Counted from the first letter of the stretch, positions 28,302 through 38,082 are shown. The stretch: DNA of 64,000 nucleotides from an uncultured Lachnospiraceae bacterium (GCA_947174015.1 CAMWHJ010000002.1:26206-90205); one strand, 5' to 3'. Notes: generated by a model from the sequence alone, not told the origin. A program made the numbers and translations.

Positions 28302-29195
28302 TTAAAGAGTAATCCCCTTCAATAAGGATGCCAGCGAAGTAGAGGCCTCTTCTCCGGAAGAGTATTCAAAGGGAGCTTCCTCCACATCCTCCAAAACCTC
28401 ATCCTGTTCCTGTACTGCCTTAATACTCAGGCTGATTTTTCCATCCTTTACCTCAAGAATCTTTACTTTAACTTCATCTCCAAGCTTTAGCACTTCTTTA
28501 GGGGACTTAATATGTCTGCCGCAAATCTGGCTGATATGGACTAATCCTGTTAAATCCTCTCCAATATTTACGAAAGCACCATAGGGAGCTAAGGTTTCCA
28601 CCTTCCCAGTAACAATTAAGCCTGTCTGGAGTTTTGCAATCCGGCTGTTCTTGTCAGCAATGGCTTTTTCCCGCAATACTTCTTTTGCAGAAAGAACAAG
28701 CTTTTTATCTGCTTCTTTCACATCAATGACAACTACCTCTAACTCTCTTCCCACATATGCTTCGGTATCTTCCACATAGGTAAGTGCCAAATGGGAGGCT
28801 GGAATAAAGGCACGAATCCCCTCAAGATAAGTTACCACACCTGCATTGACTGTCTCTGCCACCTTTACCTTAACCACCTCTTTGTTGTCCATTAGCTGCT
28901 TTAGTTTATCCCATGATATCACGTCTGCCGCCTGTTTACAGGAGAGATAGATGATTCCCTCATCATTTTCGCCTGTGACTGTGGCCGTAATCTCATCTCC
29001 CACCTGCACATCGGCTTTGATGGAAAAGCGAGGATCATTGCTCAGCTCTGCCAATGGCACAATAGCTTCTGCATAGGAGCCTAAATCTACCGTAACCTCT
29101 GTATCAGACACACCGATAACAGTTCCGGTAACCACGTCCCCCTCTTCATATTTCTTAAAAGATGCATTGATCTGCTGTTCAAATTCTTCCATTCC
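28302..29195 (-). CDS. S1 RNA-binding-domain protein (ribosomal protein S1-like)
   Basis: Three S1 domains: GDVVTGTVIGVSDTEVTVDLGSYAEAIVP..., GLIVTGKVETLAPYGAFVNIGEDLTGLVHISQI. Confidence 0.92.
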   Translation of the reverse strand, partial: GMEEFEQQINASFKKYEEGDVVTGTVIGVSDTEVTVDLGSYAEAIVPLAELSNDPRFSIKADVQVGDEITATVTGENDEGIIYLSCKQAADVISWDKLKQLMDNKEVVKVKVAETVNAGVVTYLEGIRAFIPASHLALTYVEDTEAYVGRELEVVVIDVKEADKKLVLSAKEVLREKAIADKNSRIAKLQTGLIVTGKVETLAPYGAFVNIGEDLTGLVHISQICGRHIKSPKEVLKLGDEVKVKILEVKDGKISLSIKAVQEQDEVLEDVEEAPFEYSSGEEASTSLASLLKGITL

Positions 29196-29254
29196 CATGG
29201 TTTTCTTCTTCCTTTCTATTTTGTAATTGGTGTCAAAAAGCAGCCATCCTGCTT

Positions 29255-29554
29255 TTAGATAGCATAGTCAAAGCAAACTCTGTTTACTGTAACCTCTTTC
29301 ACATAAGATGCTGCCTTAACATGCTCCGGGTGCACCTGATATGATTTTAGTGCCTCCTCATCGGGGAAATCCACCAAAAGCATAAAGTCTCTATTACTGG
29401 ATTCCATGGTATTAATCTCTACCTGTAAATCCAACACATTCGGTACCAGCTCTTTCAATGGCAAAAATCCCTCTGCCATTTTCTCACATACTTTCTTTTT
29501 TTCTTCTTGGGTAAACTCTTCTTTTATATTCCACATTACGATATGACGAATCAT
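29255..29554 (-). CDS. Dabb (stress-responsive A/B barrel) family protein
   Basis: MIRHIVMWNIKEEFTQEEKKKVCEKMAEGFLPLKELVPNVLDLQVEIN. Confidence 0.85.
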   Translation of the reverse strand: MIRHIVMWNIKEEFTQEEKKKVCEKMAEGFLPLKELVPNVLDLQVEINTMESSNRDFMLLVDFPDEEALKSYQVHPEHVKAASYVKEVTVNRVCFDYAI

Positions 29555-29620
29555 ATATTAGCTCCTTCCTATAATGTCAAGCCCTAAAGTATCCATTTTT
29601 ATAACTTATTTGGATGAATA

Positions 29621-29649
29621 GTAACAGTTCAGGTATCTGAACTGCTATG
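29621..29649. repeat. short copy (B) of the GTAAC palindrome family
   Basis: gtaacagttcag-gtat-ctgaactgctatg. Confidence 0.6.
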
Positions 29650-29688
29650 ATAAATGCTTTCGGGCTTGCTAATTGACATTGCCTGATT

Positions 29689-32600
29689 TTATTGTAAAAG
29701 CGTTGCAATTCCATTTTGATTCACATAGTTGGTCTGTGCCAGCATAGACTGTGAAGCCTGCACAAGAATTTGACTTCTGGCGAAATTCATGACCTCCTCT
29801 GCCATATTGGTGTCCCGAATCTTGCTCTCCGCACTCTGGAGATTCTCTACATTATTGTCTGTGAGAAGAATGGCACTCTCAAAACGATTAAATTTTGCAC
29901 CACAGATACTTCGCCTGGAATTAATGTAATTTAAGGCATGGTCTAAATGTTTTAAACTAAACTCTGCATAGGTGTGTTTTGTTACCAAAATATTATCCAG
30001 CCGCAGCAAAGCTGTGCTGAGAGAAATCCTGTGCATTTCCACCTCCTGCCCACTGTTTGCCCCTACCTGAATACGCATGGGATCGGTATATCCCTGAGAT
30101 GTCATATGAAATAGAACAGTATCTATGGCATTTCCCCGAACCCTGCTGATATCATGTATTCCAAAGGAAGGATATTCTAACTTGAGCCTGTCATCTTCCA
30201 ACAAAACCTCCAGTTTTGGAATTCCTCCTTCCTCATCTCCGGCTTCAAATAAACTCTTAAGTAAATCCACAAATTCCTCCTTAGTATAGCTTCCCTCCGG
30301 AATGGTAAAATCATAAGAAATACCATCCAAGTCAAATCCAAATTGATTTTTTTCCGGGATAATGGTAACACCATTAGATATATCAATAGTTCCGGTGATA
30401 CTGGCCGGGGTTGGGATTCCACTTGTTTTATAGAATACGGTATAAGCAGCGTTTCCACTCACTCCGTCTAAAATATATTCTCCCTCATTGGGGGTCACAT
30501 TTGCATTGGCAGTTTTTAGCGTAAAATTCAAGGCATTGGCATCATTGGCACCTACCACTCCGGTATTGATACCGCCGATTTTTGCCTGAATTACAAAATC
30601 CGTGATGCCATTGTCACTGAGCTGTTTGTTAAAATCATCCTGCAATAGCTCTGCAATTTCATCTCCGGTATAAGTTCCTGCCGGAAGTGTACTGCTTAAT
30701 GTCAGCATCTGAGGATTCCCATCTTTATCCGGATAAGTAAAATCTAGGGTAAGCACATCATTGACACCTGTTTTGATCTTAGCATCACTATTTCGCAGGT
30801 CAGCACGTCCAACCACATAGGCTTCCTGGAATTTTGATGTACCCTTAATGTTGCTGGGAGTATAAGATGTTGTAGTTCTATCAATTCTACACATCACGTT
30901 CCTGTAAAATCCTCCGCTGCAACTGTTGAAAGAATGTCCGCTTCCTTTGCCATTGCTGGCAATAGTGATTCCTCCATTCTCAACAGATACTGTAACTAAA
31001 CCGGAAGCTATGTTGTCTATTTTTGCCTGAAGTGCTGAAACCAATTCAGCGGAAGAATAGCTTCTGTTATCCAGTTTAATATCAAAGGTCTGAGTGGCAG
31101 CACTCCCCGCATCGTTAATATAATTCAAGGTGAATTTAAAATCATTATTCGTATTATCTATGGTAATGCCACTGCTTACATTTGTTTTTCCGTTTACCTT
31201 TGCCGGCTGTAAGACAGATGATGATGGGTATGCTGGATAGGTATACGGTGTCATCAATGCCATGGATGCAGAAGAACTGCTTGAATTAAAGGAAAGATAG
31301 GCATCTGACCCTTGCTTTGTGGTAGTGAAAGTCACACGATTTGAACTATCCATGGAAACGGTTACCCCTGCATTTTTATCAGCAAGCAACTCATTAATTT
31401 TACTTATCAACGAACCAGAGGAATAATTTCCATCGGGAATGGTAACACTAACACTACTATTGTTTACATACAGTTGCAATTTATTATTCGTGGAATTTAT
31501 TGTAACGCTGGAAGCACTCAGCGGATAGTCCAGCGTAAGAACAGCAGGCGATTTCGTATACTGTGTACTTCCCTGCAGCTTATCATAGGAACCATAGGCT
31601 GACTTGTTACAGTAATAATAGCTGATACCCTCTCCCAGCAGAAGATCATTATAGGCAGTTCCACCACAAGAAACAGAAGTAATACTGCCATCTGGACTGG
31701 TAAACTGCAGTTTATTGCCGGAAAAAGAAGCATTTACTTTTCCTTTTAAGTTACTGTTATTTTCTATTTTGTCATTAATATCCTTCAATAATGCTGCCGG
31801 ATTGTCATAACTGGAAGATAAATCAATGGTCTGCGGCATCCCTCCATTAAGCGTAATGGTCAGATTAGGATTACTGCTTTTCAATTCTATTTTCCCTGAT
31901 AAGTTTTTTGCTCCCGTATATGTCACATTTGAACCAGATTGAAAGGTAGCGTTTTCTGTTTTTGATACACTGGTATCACAAAATAAAGCTTTGTAGGCTG
32001 CCTGTGAAACTGTGGAACTATTGTCAAATACAATTATGCTGTCACCACCCGGCTCCTGGGATTCCAACTGTAAATATTCGTAGTATGTATAAGGGAAAGT
32101 AGAATTACCCATATATGTATTGTTAGTAGTAAAGCGAAACCGAGAACCATTTCCGCCTAAAGAAGTATTTAGTGCATTTTTTAATTCTGTCATTGTATAT
32201 TCTTTCGCAGGAATAGATAATTCGATATAGTCCGCATCATCCTCTAATTTAAAGCGAAGCTTATCGTTGACACCTGATGTAATGGTTATTTTGTCACAAT
32301 AACTGCTATGATAGTAAGCCTGTCCCTTCACAACTCCCGGGGTACTGGTAATCTTTCCGTAGTGGGCATTATCATAGAAGATAGAATCATAGGCAATACC
32401 TGTATCAATCTGAAACATATTTCCCTTTAAACCGGTAATAATGTCAGTGCCAGCAGAAAGTACAATGCTGTTTCCCTCATATACCTTTGCCTCCAGTCCG
32501 CTGTCCTCTCCCAGCAGTTCATTGATTTTTTCAATGGTGTCCTGCAGACTGTACTCCCCTTCTGGGATCTTAAGAGAATAATTTTTGACTGCCCCCGTTT

Positions 32601-33453
32601 CCATGGACTGGACTTGGAAAGAAAGCTCATCATTTTTTCCTGCTACAATTTGCAGTGGATAATCTGCATAAAACTTTGTGGTACCGATCAATTCTCCGTT
32701 TGACTGTCCCCCATGGTAATCATAAAAGAGATTTGCCAGGGCACCTCCTACCGACAGCAGCCCGTCACAGCCTTCCAGCTGAAGTGTACAGGCCCCGGGA
32801 CCATGATATCCTATGGTGAAATAAGAGTTTTCCGGTGCAGTTCCCTCCATGAGCTCCTCCAGCGTCTCGATAAGCTCATAGGTGGTGTAATTCCCTTCTG
32901 GTACCGTAATTTCCACTTCATTTGGATCTAATGACTTATCCAAATAAATCTTCAGTGTGTTCTCCGGAGTCACCAGATAGTGGTTTGTATCATTATCCCA
33001 TATTTTCGTACCCTCAAAGGTAGAATAAACCGGCTCATGATCCGTATAAATATCCATGCCATTATATTCCGTGTGCTGGGATATTCTGCCAATCTCCGTC
33101 TGAAGTTGATCAATTTCCAACTGGATAAGTTCTTTGTCCTCCTCTGTATTGGTATCATTTAATGCCTGAACCGTAAGTTCACGCATACGTTGTACCAGTG
33201 CTGTAACTTCACCTAAAGAACCATCCGCTGTTTTTAAATACCCGCAGGCTTCCCCCATATTCATGGAAGCACGGTTTAACCCCCGGATTTGTCCCCGCAT
33301 TTTTTCGGAAATAGCTAAATTAGCCGCATCATCTCCTGCCCTGTTAATCTTATAACCGCTGGACAATTTTTCTGTTGATTTTATACTTTTGCCTGTGGCA
33401 TTTTTATATACATTCTGCCCATAGGCAGTAAGAATATTATGTTGAATAATCAT
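29689..33453 (-). CDS. giant flagellin (1254 aa) with about 8 divergent central repeats
   Basis: Flagellin N-term MIIQHNILTAYGQNVYKNATGKSIKSTEKLSSGYKINRAGDDAANLAISEKMRGQIRGLNRAS and C-term SKIRDTNMAEEVMNFARSQILVQASQSMLAQTNYVNQNGIATLLQ; repeated [ND]xL.F.....xxxIPxGxYxxxELxxxIN units. Confidence 0.93.
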   Translation of the reverse strand: MIIQHNILTAYGQNVYKNATGKSIKSTEKLSSGYKINRAGDDAANLAISEKMRGQIRGLNRASMNMGEACGYLKTADGSLGEVTALVQRMRELTVQALNDTNTEEDKELIQLEIDQLQTEIGRISQHTEYNGMDIYTDHEPVYSTFEGTKIWDNDTNHYLVTPENTLKIYLDKSLDPNEVEITVPEGNYTTYELIETLEELMEGTAPENSYFTIGYHGPGACTLQLEGCDGLLSVGGALANLFYDYHGGQSNGELIGTTKFYADYPLQIVAGKNDELSFQVQSMETGAVKNYSLKIPEGEYSLQDTIEKINELLGEDSGLEAKVYEGNSIVLSAGTDIITGLKGNMFQIDTGIAYDSIFYDNAHYGKITSTPGVVKGQAYYHSSYCDKITITSGVNDKLRFKLEDDADYIELSIPAKEYTMTELKNALNTSLGGNGSRFRFTTNNTYMGNSTFPYTYYEYLQLESQEPGGDSIIVFDNSSTVSQAAYKALFCDTSVSKTENATFQSGSNVTYTGAKNLSGKIELKSSNPNLTITLNGGMPQTIDLSSSYDNPAALLKDINDKIENNSNLKGKVNASFSGNKLQFTSPDGSITSVSCGGTAYNDLLLGEGISYYYCNKSAYGSYDKLQGSTQYTKSPAVLTLDYPLSASSVTINSTNNKLQLYVNNSSVSVTIPDGNYSSGSLISKINELLADKNAGVTVSMDSSNRVTFTTTKQGSDAYLSFNSSSSSASMALMTPYTYPAYPSSSVLQPAKVNGKTNVSSGITIDNTNNDFKFTLNYINDAGSAATQTFDIKLDNRSYSSAELVSALQAKIDNIASGLVTVSVENGGITIASNGKGSGHSFNSCSGGFYRNVMCRIDRTTTSYTPSNIKGTSKFQEAYVVGRADLRNSDAKIKTGVNDVLTLDFTYPDKDGNPQMLTLSSTLPAGTYTGDEIAELLQDDFNKQLSDNGITDFVIQAKIGGINTGVVGANDANALNFTLKTANANVTPNEGEYILDGVSGNAAYTVFYKTSGIPTPASITGTIDISNGVTIIPEKNQFGFDLDGISYDFTIPEGSYTKEEFVDLLKSLFEAGDEEGGIPKLEVLLEDDRLKLEYPSFGIHDISRVRGNAIDTVLFHMTSQGYTDPMRIQVGANSGQEVEMHRISLSTALLRLDNILVTKHTYAEFSLKHLDHALNYINSRRSICGAKFNRFESAILLTDNNVENLQSAESKIRDTNMAEEVMNFARSQILVQASQSMLAQTNYVNQNGIATLLQ

Positions 33454-33482
33454 AATCTATTCTCCTTTCATTATCAAGCCAG

Positions 33483-35153
33483 CTATTGCAGGAGACTGAG
33501 TACTCCTTGGTTTATATTATTAGCCTGAACCAGCATGGATTGTGCTGATTGACATAAAATATTGTTTTTTGCATAATTTGTCATCAAATCTGCCATATCG
33601 GTATCACGAATTTTAGATTCGCTTTCTGTCAAATTCTCACTATAATTATCCAGTCGTGCAATGGTATGCTCCAGTCTGTTCTGCACTGCCCCTAAATAAG
33701 AGCGATAGTTGGAAACTGTCCGGATGGCATTGTCAAAACGTGAGATTTCCACACTGGCTGCATCATGGGTAGACACATCAATATCATCCAATCCAATCAG
33801 AACTTTTCTTCTCATATCTCCAATACAGAAATCCATTTCCTGACCAGAGTTTGCCCCCACCTGCAGTTTGATCCGTTCACCACTGGAATTTGGTTCATCC
33901 CAATGAACTGTCCAAACCTTGCCGCCTAACAGCAGCTTTTCCACTGAGTGCTCGATAGGCAGCCCTCCACCGAGGTTGGGGATCACATTTTTCTCCGGCA
34001 TATCCCAGTCACCCAGACAATCCTCCAAACCATCTTGCAGAGTAATATGACATGCTGCTACAAATGTTCCCGGCTCATTTGCAACCATATCAGTTATCAT
34101 AGTGGCAAACTCGTCTCCGTTTTCCACACCATAATATTTTTTCAAAAGCTCATCAAAGGTTAAACCCGATCCCATATCCTGCATAAAATCTTTAAAGGTA
34201 CCTGCTATTGTATTATATGCCATATAGCTGACTGCATAATAACCCATGGAATACGCATTGGTGCCACTTACTGAATTGGAAAAGCCCGACATAGCTGCTG
34301 CCACTTTGTCCACCGTTTCCGTCCAACGATTATTTCCATGTACTGCCTCTGCAAGACCCTCCGTAAACCACATGGGTATATCTTCAATGGCAGGAGAACA
34401 ATTATGCATCATAATGGCATGGGTTATCTCATGTGTCATAACTCGATCCACCAGCATTCCTCCTGCATAGGGTCCGCTGCTGCTATCAAAGTCTGACATA
34501 TCATACTGTTCGATAAAATCCGTATTCACATACAATGAAAAGCGGTTGGAGCCGAAACCGCTTCCCATAGCTGCCACTGTACCAGCACCCATGGAACTAA
34601 ACTTCACACTCATTATAATATTTTCGTTTGGACCAATGCCCAGACAGTCATTAATTCTGGTAAGCGCATCCTGCAGCCAGGTACTCTTTAAACGTTCCTG
34701 AAATTTTGTCTTTAAATCATTGGCATGAAGAGTATAGCTGCCGTCCAACAGCTTCATGGTGTTATATTCTGTCCCATTTGCAATGCGATCCAGCTCCTCT
34801 GCCAACTGATCCAACTCCTGCTTAATACACTCTCTATCCTCTCTGGTATTGGTATCATTTGCTGCCTGTACGGACAATTCACGCATTCTATGGAGAATAT
34901 TTTGGGATTCCTGCATTGCCCCCTCAGCAGTCTGCACCAGTGAGATCCCCTCCTGGGCATTTTCCGAAGCACGGTTAAGTCCCCGAATCTGTGCACGCAT
35001 TTTTTCGGAGATCGCCAATCCTGATGCATCATCTGAAGCACGGTTAATGCGGTAACCACTGGATAATTTCTCTGTATCCTTTGCCCTTTTCTTATTATTT
35101 ATCTTACATTGCAGATTAGCATTCTGTGCCGCAATCACATGTTGTATAATCAT
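33483..35153 (-). CDS. flagellin with embedded HExxH metallopeptidase domain (flagellinolysin type)
   Basis: Flagellin D0/D1 ends flank VMTHEITHAIMMHNCSPAIEDIPMWFTEGLAEAVHG (HEITH plus downstream E). Confidence 0.93.
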   Translation of the reverse strand: MIIQHVIAAQNANLQCKINNKKRAKDTEKLSSGYRINRASDDASGLAISEKMRAQIRGLNRASENAQEGISLVQTAEGAMQESQNILHRMRELSVQAANDTNTREDRECIKQELDQLAEELDRIANGTEYNTMKLLDGSYTLHANDLKTKFQERLKSTWLQDALTRINDCLGIGPNENIIMSVKFSSMGAGTVAAMGSGFGSNRFSLYVNTDFIEQYDMSDFDSSSGPYAGGMLVDRVMTHEITHAIMMHNCSPAIEDIPMWFTEGLAEAVHGNNRWTETVDKVAAAMSGFSNSVSGTNAYSMGYYAVSYMAYNTIAGTFKDFMQDMGSGLTFDELLKKYYGVENGDEFATMITDMVANEPGTFVAACHITLQDGLEDCLGDWDMPEKNVIPNLGGGLPIEHSVEKLLLGGKVWTVHWDEPNSSGERIKLQVGANSGQEMDFCIGDMRRKVLIGLDDIDVSTHDAASVEISRFDNAIRTVSNYRSYLGAVQNRLEHTIARLDNYSENLTESESKIRDTDMADLMTNYAKNNILCQSAQSMLVQANNINQGVLSLLQ

Positions 35154-35214
35154 AAATTTTTCCCTTCGCTTTCCAAAAAACAATCCCATCTTTCTGTTCA
35201 ATTTATATTCTTTC

Positions 35215-35425
35215 GTAACTATTCAGTACCTTCATAGTTACGAGCAAAGAACCATGCAAAATTGCTTTTCGGGTATTGCACCCATAAAAATTGCTACGCA
35301 ATGGGTGCAAGCAGGCAATCAAACTGATTCACAGTTTGATTACTTTAGGCAATGGTTCTTTGCCTGTTATATCCACTTTTTCTTACGGTCTGTGCAGTAA
35401 ATGCACAGACCTGCTGAACAGTTAC
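35215..35425. repeat. multi-hairpin intergenic element (copy D, 211 bp) in the predicted flagellinolysin leader
   Basis: Outer ends GTAACTATTCAG...CTGAACAGTTAC; nested stems 35244-35255/35352-35363, 35276-35285/35301-35310, 35317-35326/35332-35341, 35387-35396/35402-35411. Confidence 0.8.
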
Positions 35426-35473
35426 ATTCTTTCATTTTTTTGCTGAACAGTCACCGTTATTTTATAATACTAT

Positions 35474-35500
35474 ATATCGGCTGATTCTTTCATTTTCTTA
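35474..35500 (-). promoter_or_regulatory. candidate sigma-28 (SigD/FliA) promoter
   Basis: minus strand TAAGAAAA (35500-35493)-11 nt-GCCGATAT (35481-35474); cf. TAAAGTTT-N11-GCCGATAA. Confidence 0.7.
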
Positions 35501-35611
35501 AGGCAGAAAACAGATCATTTATTTTTGGAGGCTATTTGTCCCAATCCGTACTTTGTTTTGGAAGGCTCCATGCTGTCTCTTTAAAATATCTCTCTTTAAA
35601 ATGCAAAATGT

Positions 35612-35652
35612 TCAAGTCTATGGAAACATTTCCACCGTAGACTTGAACACTC
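35612..35652 (-). terminator. hairpin downstream of nfnB-like gene
   Basis: gttcaagtctatgg...ccgtagacttgaac, 14-bp stem with one G-T. Confidence 0.7.
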
Positions 35653-35695
35653 TTAATATGTTTCTTTGCCTGTTATATCCACTACATGATTTCTG

Positions 35696-37081
35696 CTATT
35701 TGTTCATCAAATATTCATGAATTCCTGCCGCTGCTGCCTTACCGGCACCCATGGCAAGAATAACTGTGGCTGCTCCGGTAACTGCATCTCCACCAGCAAA
35801 CACACCCGGCTTAGTGGTAGCTCCGTTTTCTTCTTCTGCCACAATACACTGCCATTTATTGATATCTAATCCCTTGGTGGTGGAAGAAATCAATGGATTT
35901 GGCGCCGTACCCAGTGCCATGATAACGGTGTCTAACTCCAATTCAAAGTCAGATCCTTCCACTACCTGCGGTCTTCTTCTTCCTGATTCATCCGGTTCTC
36001 CCAATTCCATTTTCACACAGCGCATGCCTTTCACCCAGCCATTTTCATCCACCAGAATTTCTGTGGGGTTGGTTAATAAGTCAAAGATAACACCCTCTTC
36101 TTTGGCATGATGTACCTCTTCCACTCTGGCCGGCAATTCTTCTTCACTTCTGCGGTATACAATATGAGTCTCTGCACCCAGACGAAGTGCTGTTCTGGCA
36201 GCATCCATAGCCACATTACCACCGCCCACAACGGCAACCTTTTTGCCTTTGGAAACCGGAGTATCATATTCATCCATAAATGCTTTCATCAGATTATTTC
36301 TAGTTAAGAACTCATTGGCAGAGAATACACCGTTGGCATTTTCACCCGGAATTCCCATAAACTTCGGAAGACCGGCACCGGAACCGATAAATACTGCCTC
36401 AAAGCCCTCTTCCTCCATCAATTCATCAATGGTGATGGACTTACCGATAATAACGTTAGTTTCAATCTTAACTCCCAATGCCTTAACATTGTCAATTTCC
36501 GCTTTCACCACCTCTTCCTTTGGCAGACGAAATTCCGGAATACCATATACTAAAACACCGCCGGCTTCATGCAATGCCTCAAAAATAGTTACATCATAAC
36601 CAAGCTTCGCCAAGTCCCCGGCACAGGTAAGACCAGCAGGACCAGAACCAATTACTGCCACTTTTTTATTGTTCTTCTCCTTTGGCATTTCAGGCTTTAC
36701 TCCTGCCTCTCTTGCATAATCAGCTACAAAACGCTCTAATTTACCAATAGATACCGGCTCTCCCTTGATGCCACGAATACATTTTCCCTCACACTGGCTC
36801 TCCTGTGGGCATACACGTCCACACACTGCTGGAAGTGCAGAGGATTCTCCAATAATTTTAAAGGCTTCTTCCATATTTCCCTCTTTTACCTGCTCTACAA
36901 AGCCCGGAATATTAATGGAAACAGGACATCCCTTAATACACTGTGCATTCTTACAGTTGATACAGCGAGCTGCCTCCTCCATAGCTTCTTCTTTGGTATA
37001 TCCTAAGCAAACCTCTTCAAAATTTTTATTCCGAATATCAGCCGGTTGTTCGCTGATGGGTACTCTTTTCATTACATCCAT
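35696..37081 (-). CDS. NADPH-dependent glutamate synthase small-subunit-like / NfnB
   Basis: 461 aa; CINCKNAQCIKGCPVSINIPGFV, GSGPAGLTCAGDLAKLGYDVTIFEA, VVGGGNVAMDAARTALRLGA; paired with NfnA-like gene. Confidence 0.92.
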   Translation of the reverse strand: MDVMKRVPISEQPADIRNKNFEEVCLGYTKEEAMEEAARCINCKNAQCIKGCPVSINIPGFVEQVKEGNMEEAFKIIGESSALPAVCGRVCPQESQCEGKCIRGIKGEPVSIGKLERFVADYAREAGVKPEMPKEKNNKKVAVIGSGPAGLTCAGDLAKLGYDVTIFEALHEAGGVLVYGIPEFRLPKEEVVKAEIDNVKALGVKIETNVIIGKSITIDELMEEEGFEAVFIGSGAGLPKFMGIPGENANGVFSANEFLTRNNLMKAFMDEYDTPVSKGKKVAVVGGGNVAMDAARTALRLGAETHIVYRRSEEELPARVEEVHHAKEEGVIFDLLTNPTEILVDENGWVKGMRCVKMELGEPDESGRRRPQVVEGSDFELELDTVIMALGTAPNPLISSTTKGLDINKWQCIVAEEENGATTKPGVFAGGDAVTGAATVILAMGAGKAAAAGIHEYLMNK

Positions 37082-37974
37082 TATTCGTCACCTCCACAAT
37101 GTCCGCAGCCACCATGATGGGTTTCACCCTCTTGTAATTTTAAGATGGCTCTGCCCTCTTGAGTTTTATACATCTGCTGACGCTTCATCGCCTCGTCAAA
37201 ATTTACCAAATGCCCATCAAATTCCGGACCATCCACACAGGCAAACTTCACTTCATTTCCCACTGTTACGCGGCAGGCACCGCACATACCGGTACCATCC
37301 ACCATAATGGGATTTAAGCTGACCACTGTTGGAATATTCAATTCCTTTGTTAAAATTGTAACAAACTTCATCATAATCATTGGTCCAATGGCAATACATA
37401 CATCATATGTCTTACCCTCATTTTCCACTAAATTCTTAACCACCTCAGTGACTAAGCCTTTAAAACCAAAGCTTCCGTCATCAGTTGCCACATACAGATT
37501 GCCTGCAACCTCTTCCATTTCCTTTTGCAAGATCAGCATATCCTTTGTCTTGGCACCCACAATTACATCTGCTGCTACCCCCTGCTCATGAAGCCATTTT
37601 ACCTGTGGATAAACTGGTGCAGTACCCACACCCCCGGCAACAAACAGGATTTTCTTATTCTTTAAGCTGTCAACAGATTCCTCAACCAATTCCGATGCAC
37701 GTCCCAATGGACCTACAAAATCCATGAAAAAATCTCCAACCTCTAATTCTGCCATTCTCTCAGTGGATGCACCCACAATCTGGAATACAATGGTAACTTC
37801 TCCAGTCTCTCTGTTATAATCACAGATAGTCAGTGGAATTCTTTCTCCCTTTTCATCCATCTTTACAATTACAAACTGTCCCGGCTGGCAAGAGCGTGCC
37901 ACTCTGGGAGCCTCAACAACCATAAGGAAAATCTTATCCGCAAGCTTTTCCTTTACATTAATCTTATACATCAT
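37081..37974 (-). CDS. sulfide/dihydroorotate dehydrogenase-like FAD/NAD-binding protein (NfnA)
   Basis: RSCQPGQFVIVKMDEKGERIPLTICDY; VDGTGMCGACRVTVGNEVKFACVDGPEFDGHLVNF. Confidence 0.92.
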   Translation of the reverse strand: MMYKINVKEKLADKIFLMVVEAPRVARSCQPGQFVIVKMDEKGERIPLTICDYNRETGEVTIVFQIVGASTERMAELEVGDFFMDFVGPLGRASELVEESVDSLKNKKILFVAGGVGTAPVYPQVKWLHEQGVAADVIVGAKTKDMLILQKEMEEVAGNLYVATDDGSFGFKGLVTEVVKNLVENEGKTYDVCIAIGPMIMMKFVTILTKELNIPTVVSLNPIMVDGTGMCGACRVTVGNEVKFACVDGPEFDGHLVNFDEAMKRQQMYKTQEGRAILKLQEGETHHGGCGHCGGDE

Positions 37975-38082
37975 TATCCTCCTACTTTGTGATCCATTTC
38001 CTAATAACCACTATCATAAGCTATTAGCAGACATTTTTCAACAGAAAAATTTATTTTGCATAAAAGTCCCAGTTTAATACGG

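Noticed and set aside
33453-33483. Separate promoter for the giant flagellin
   Set aside because: Only 29 bp separate it from the flagellinolysin stop codon; operon transcription is more likely.
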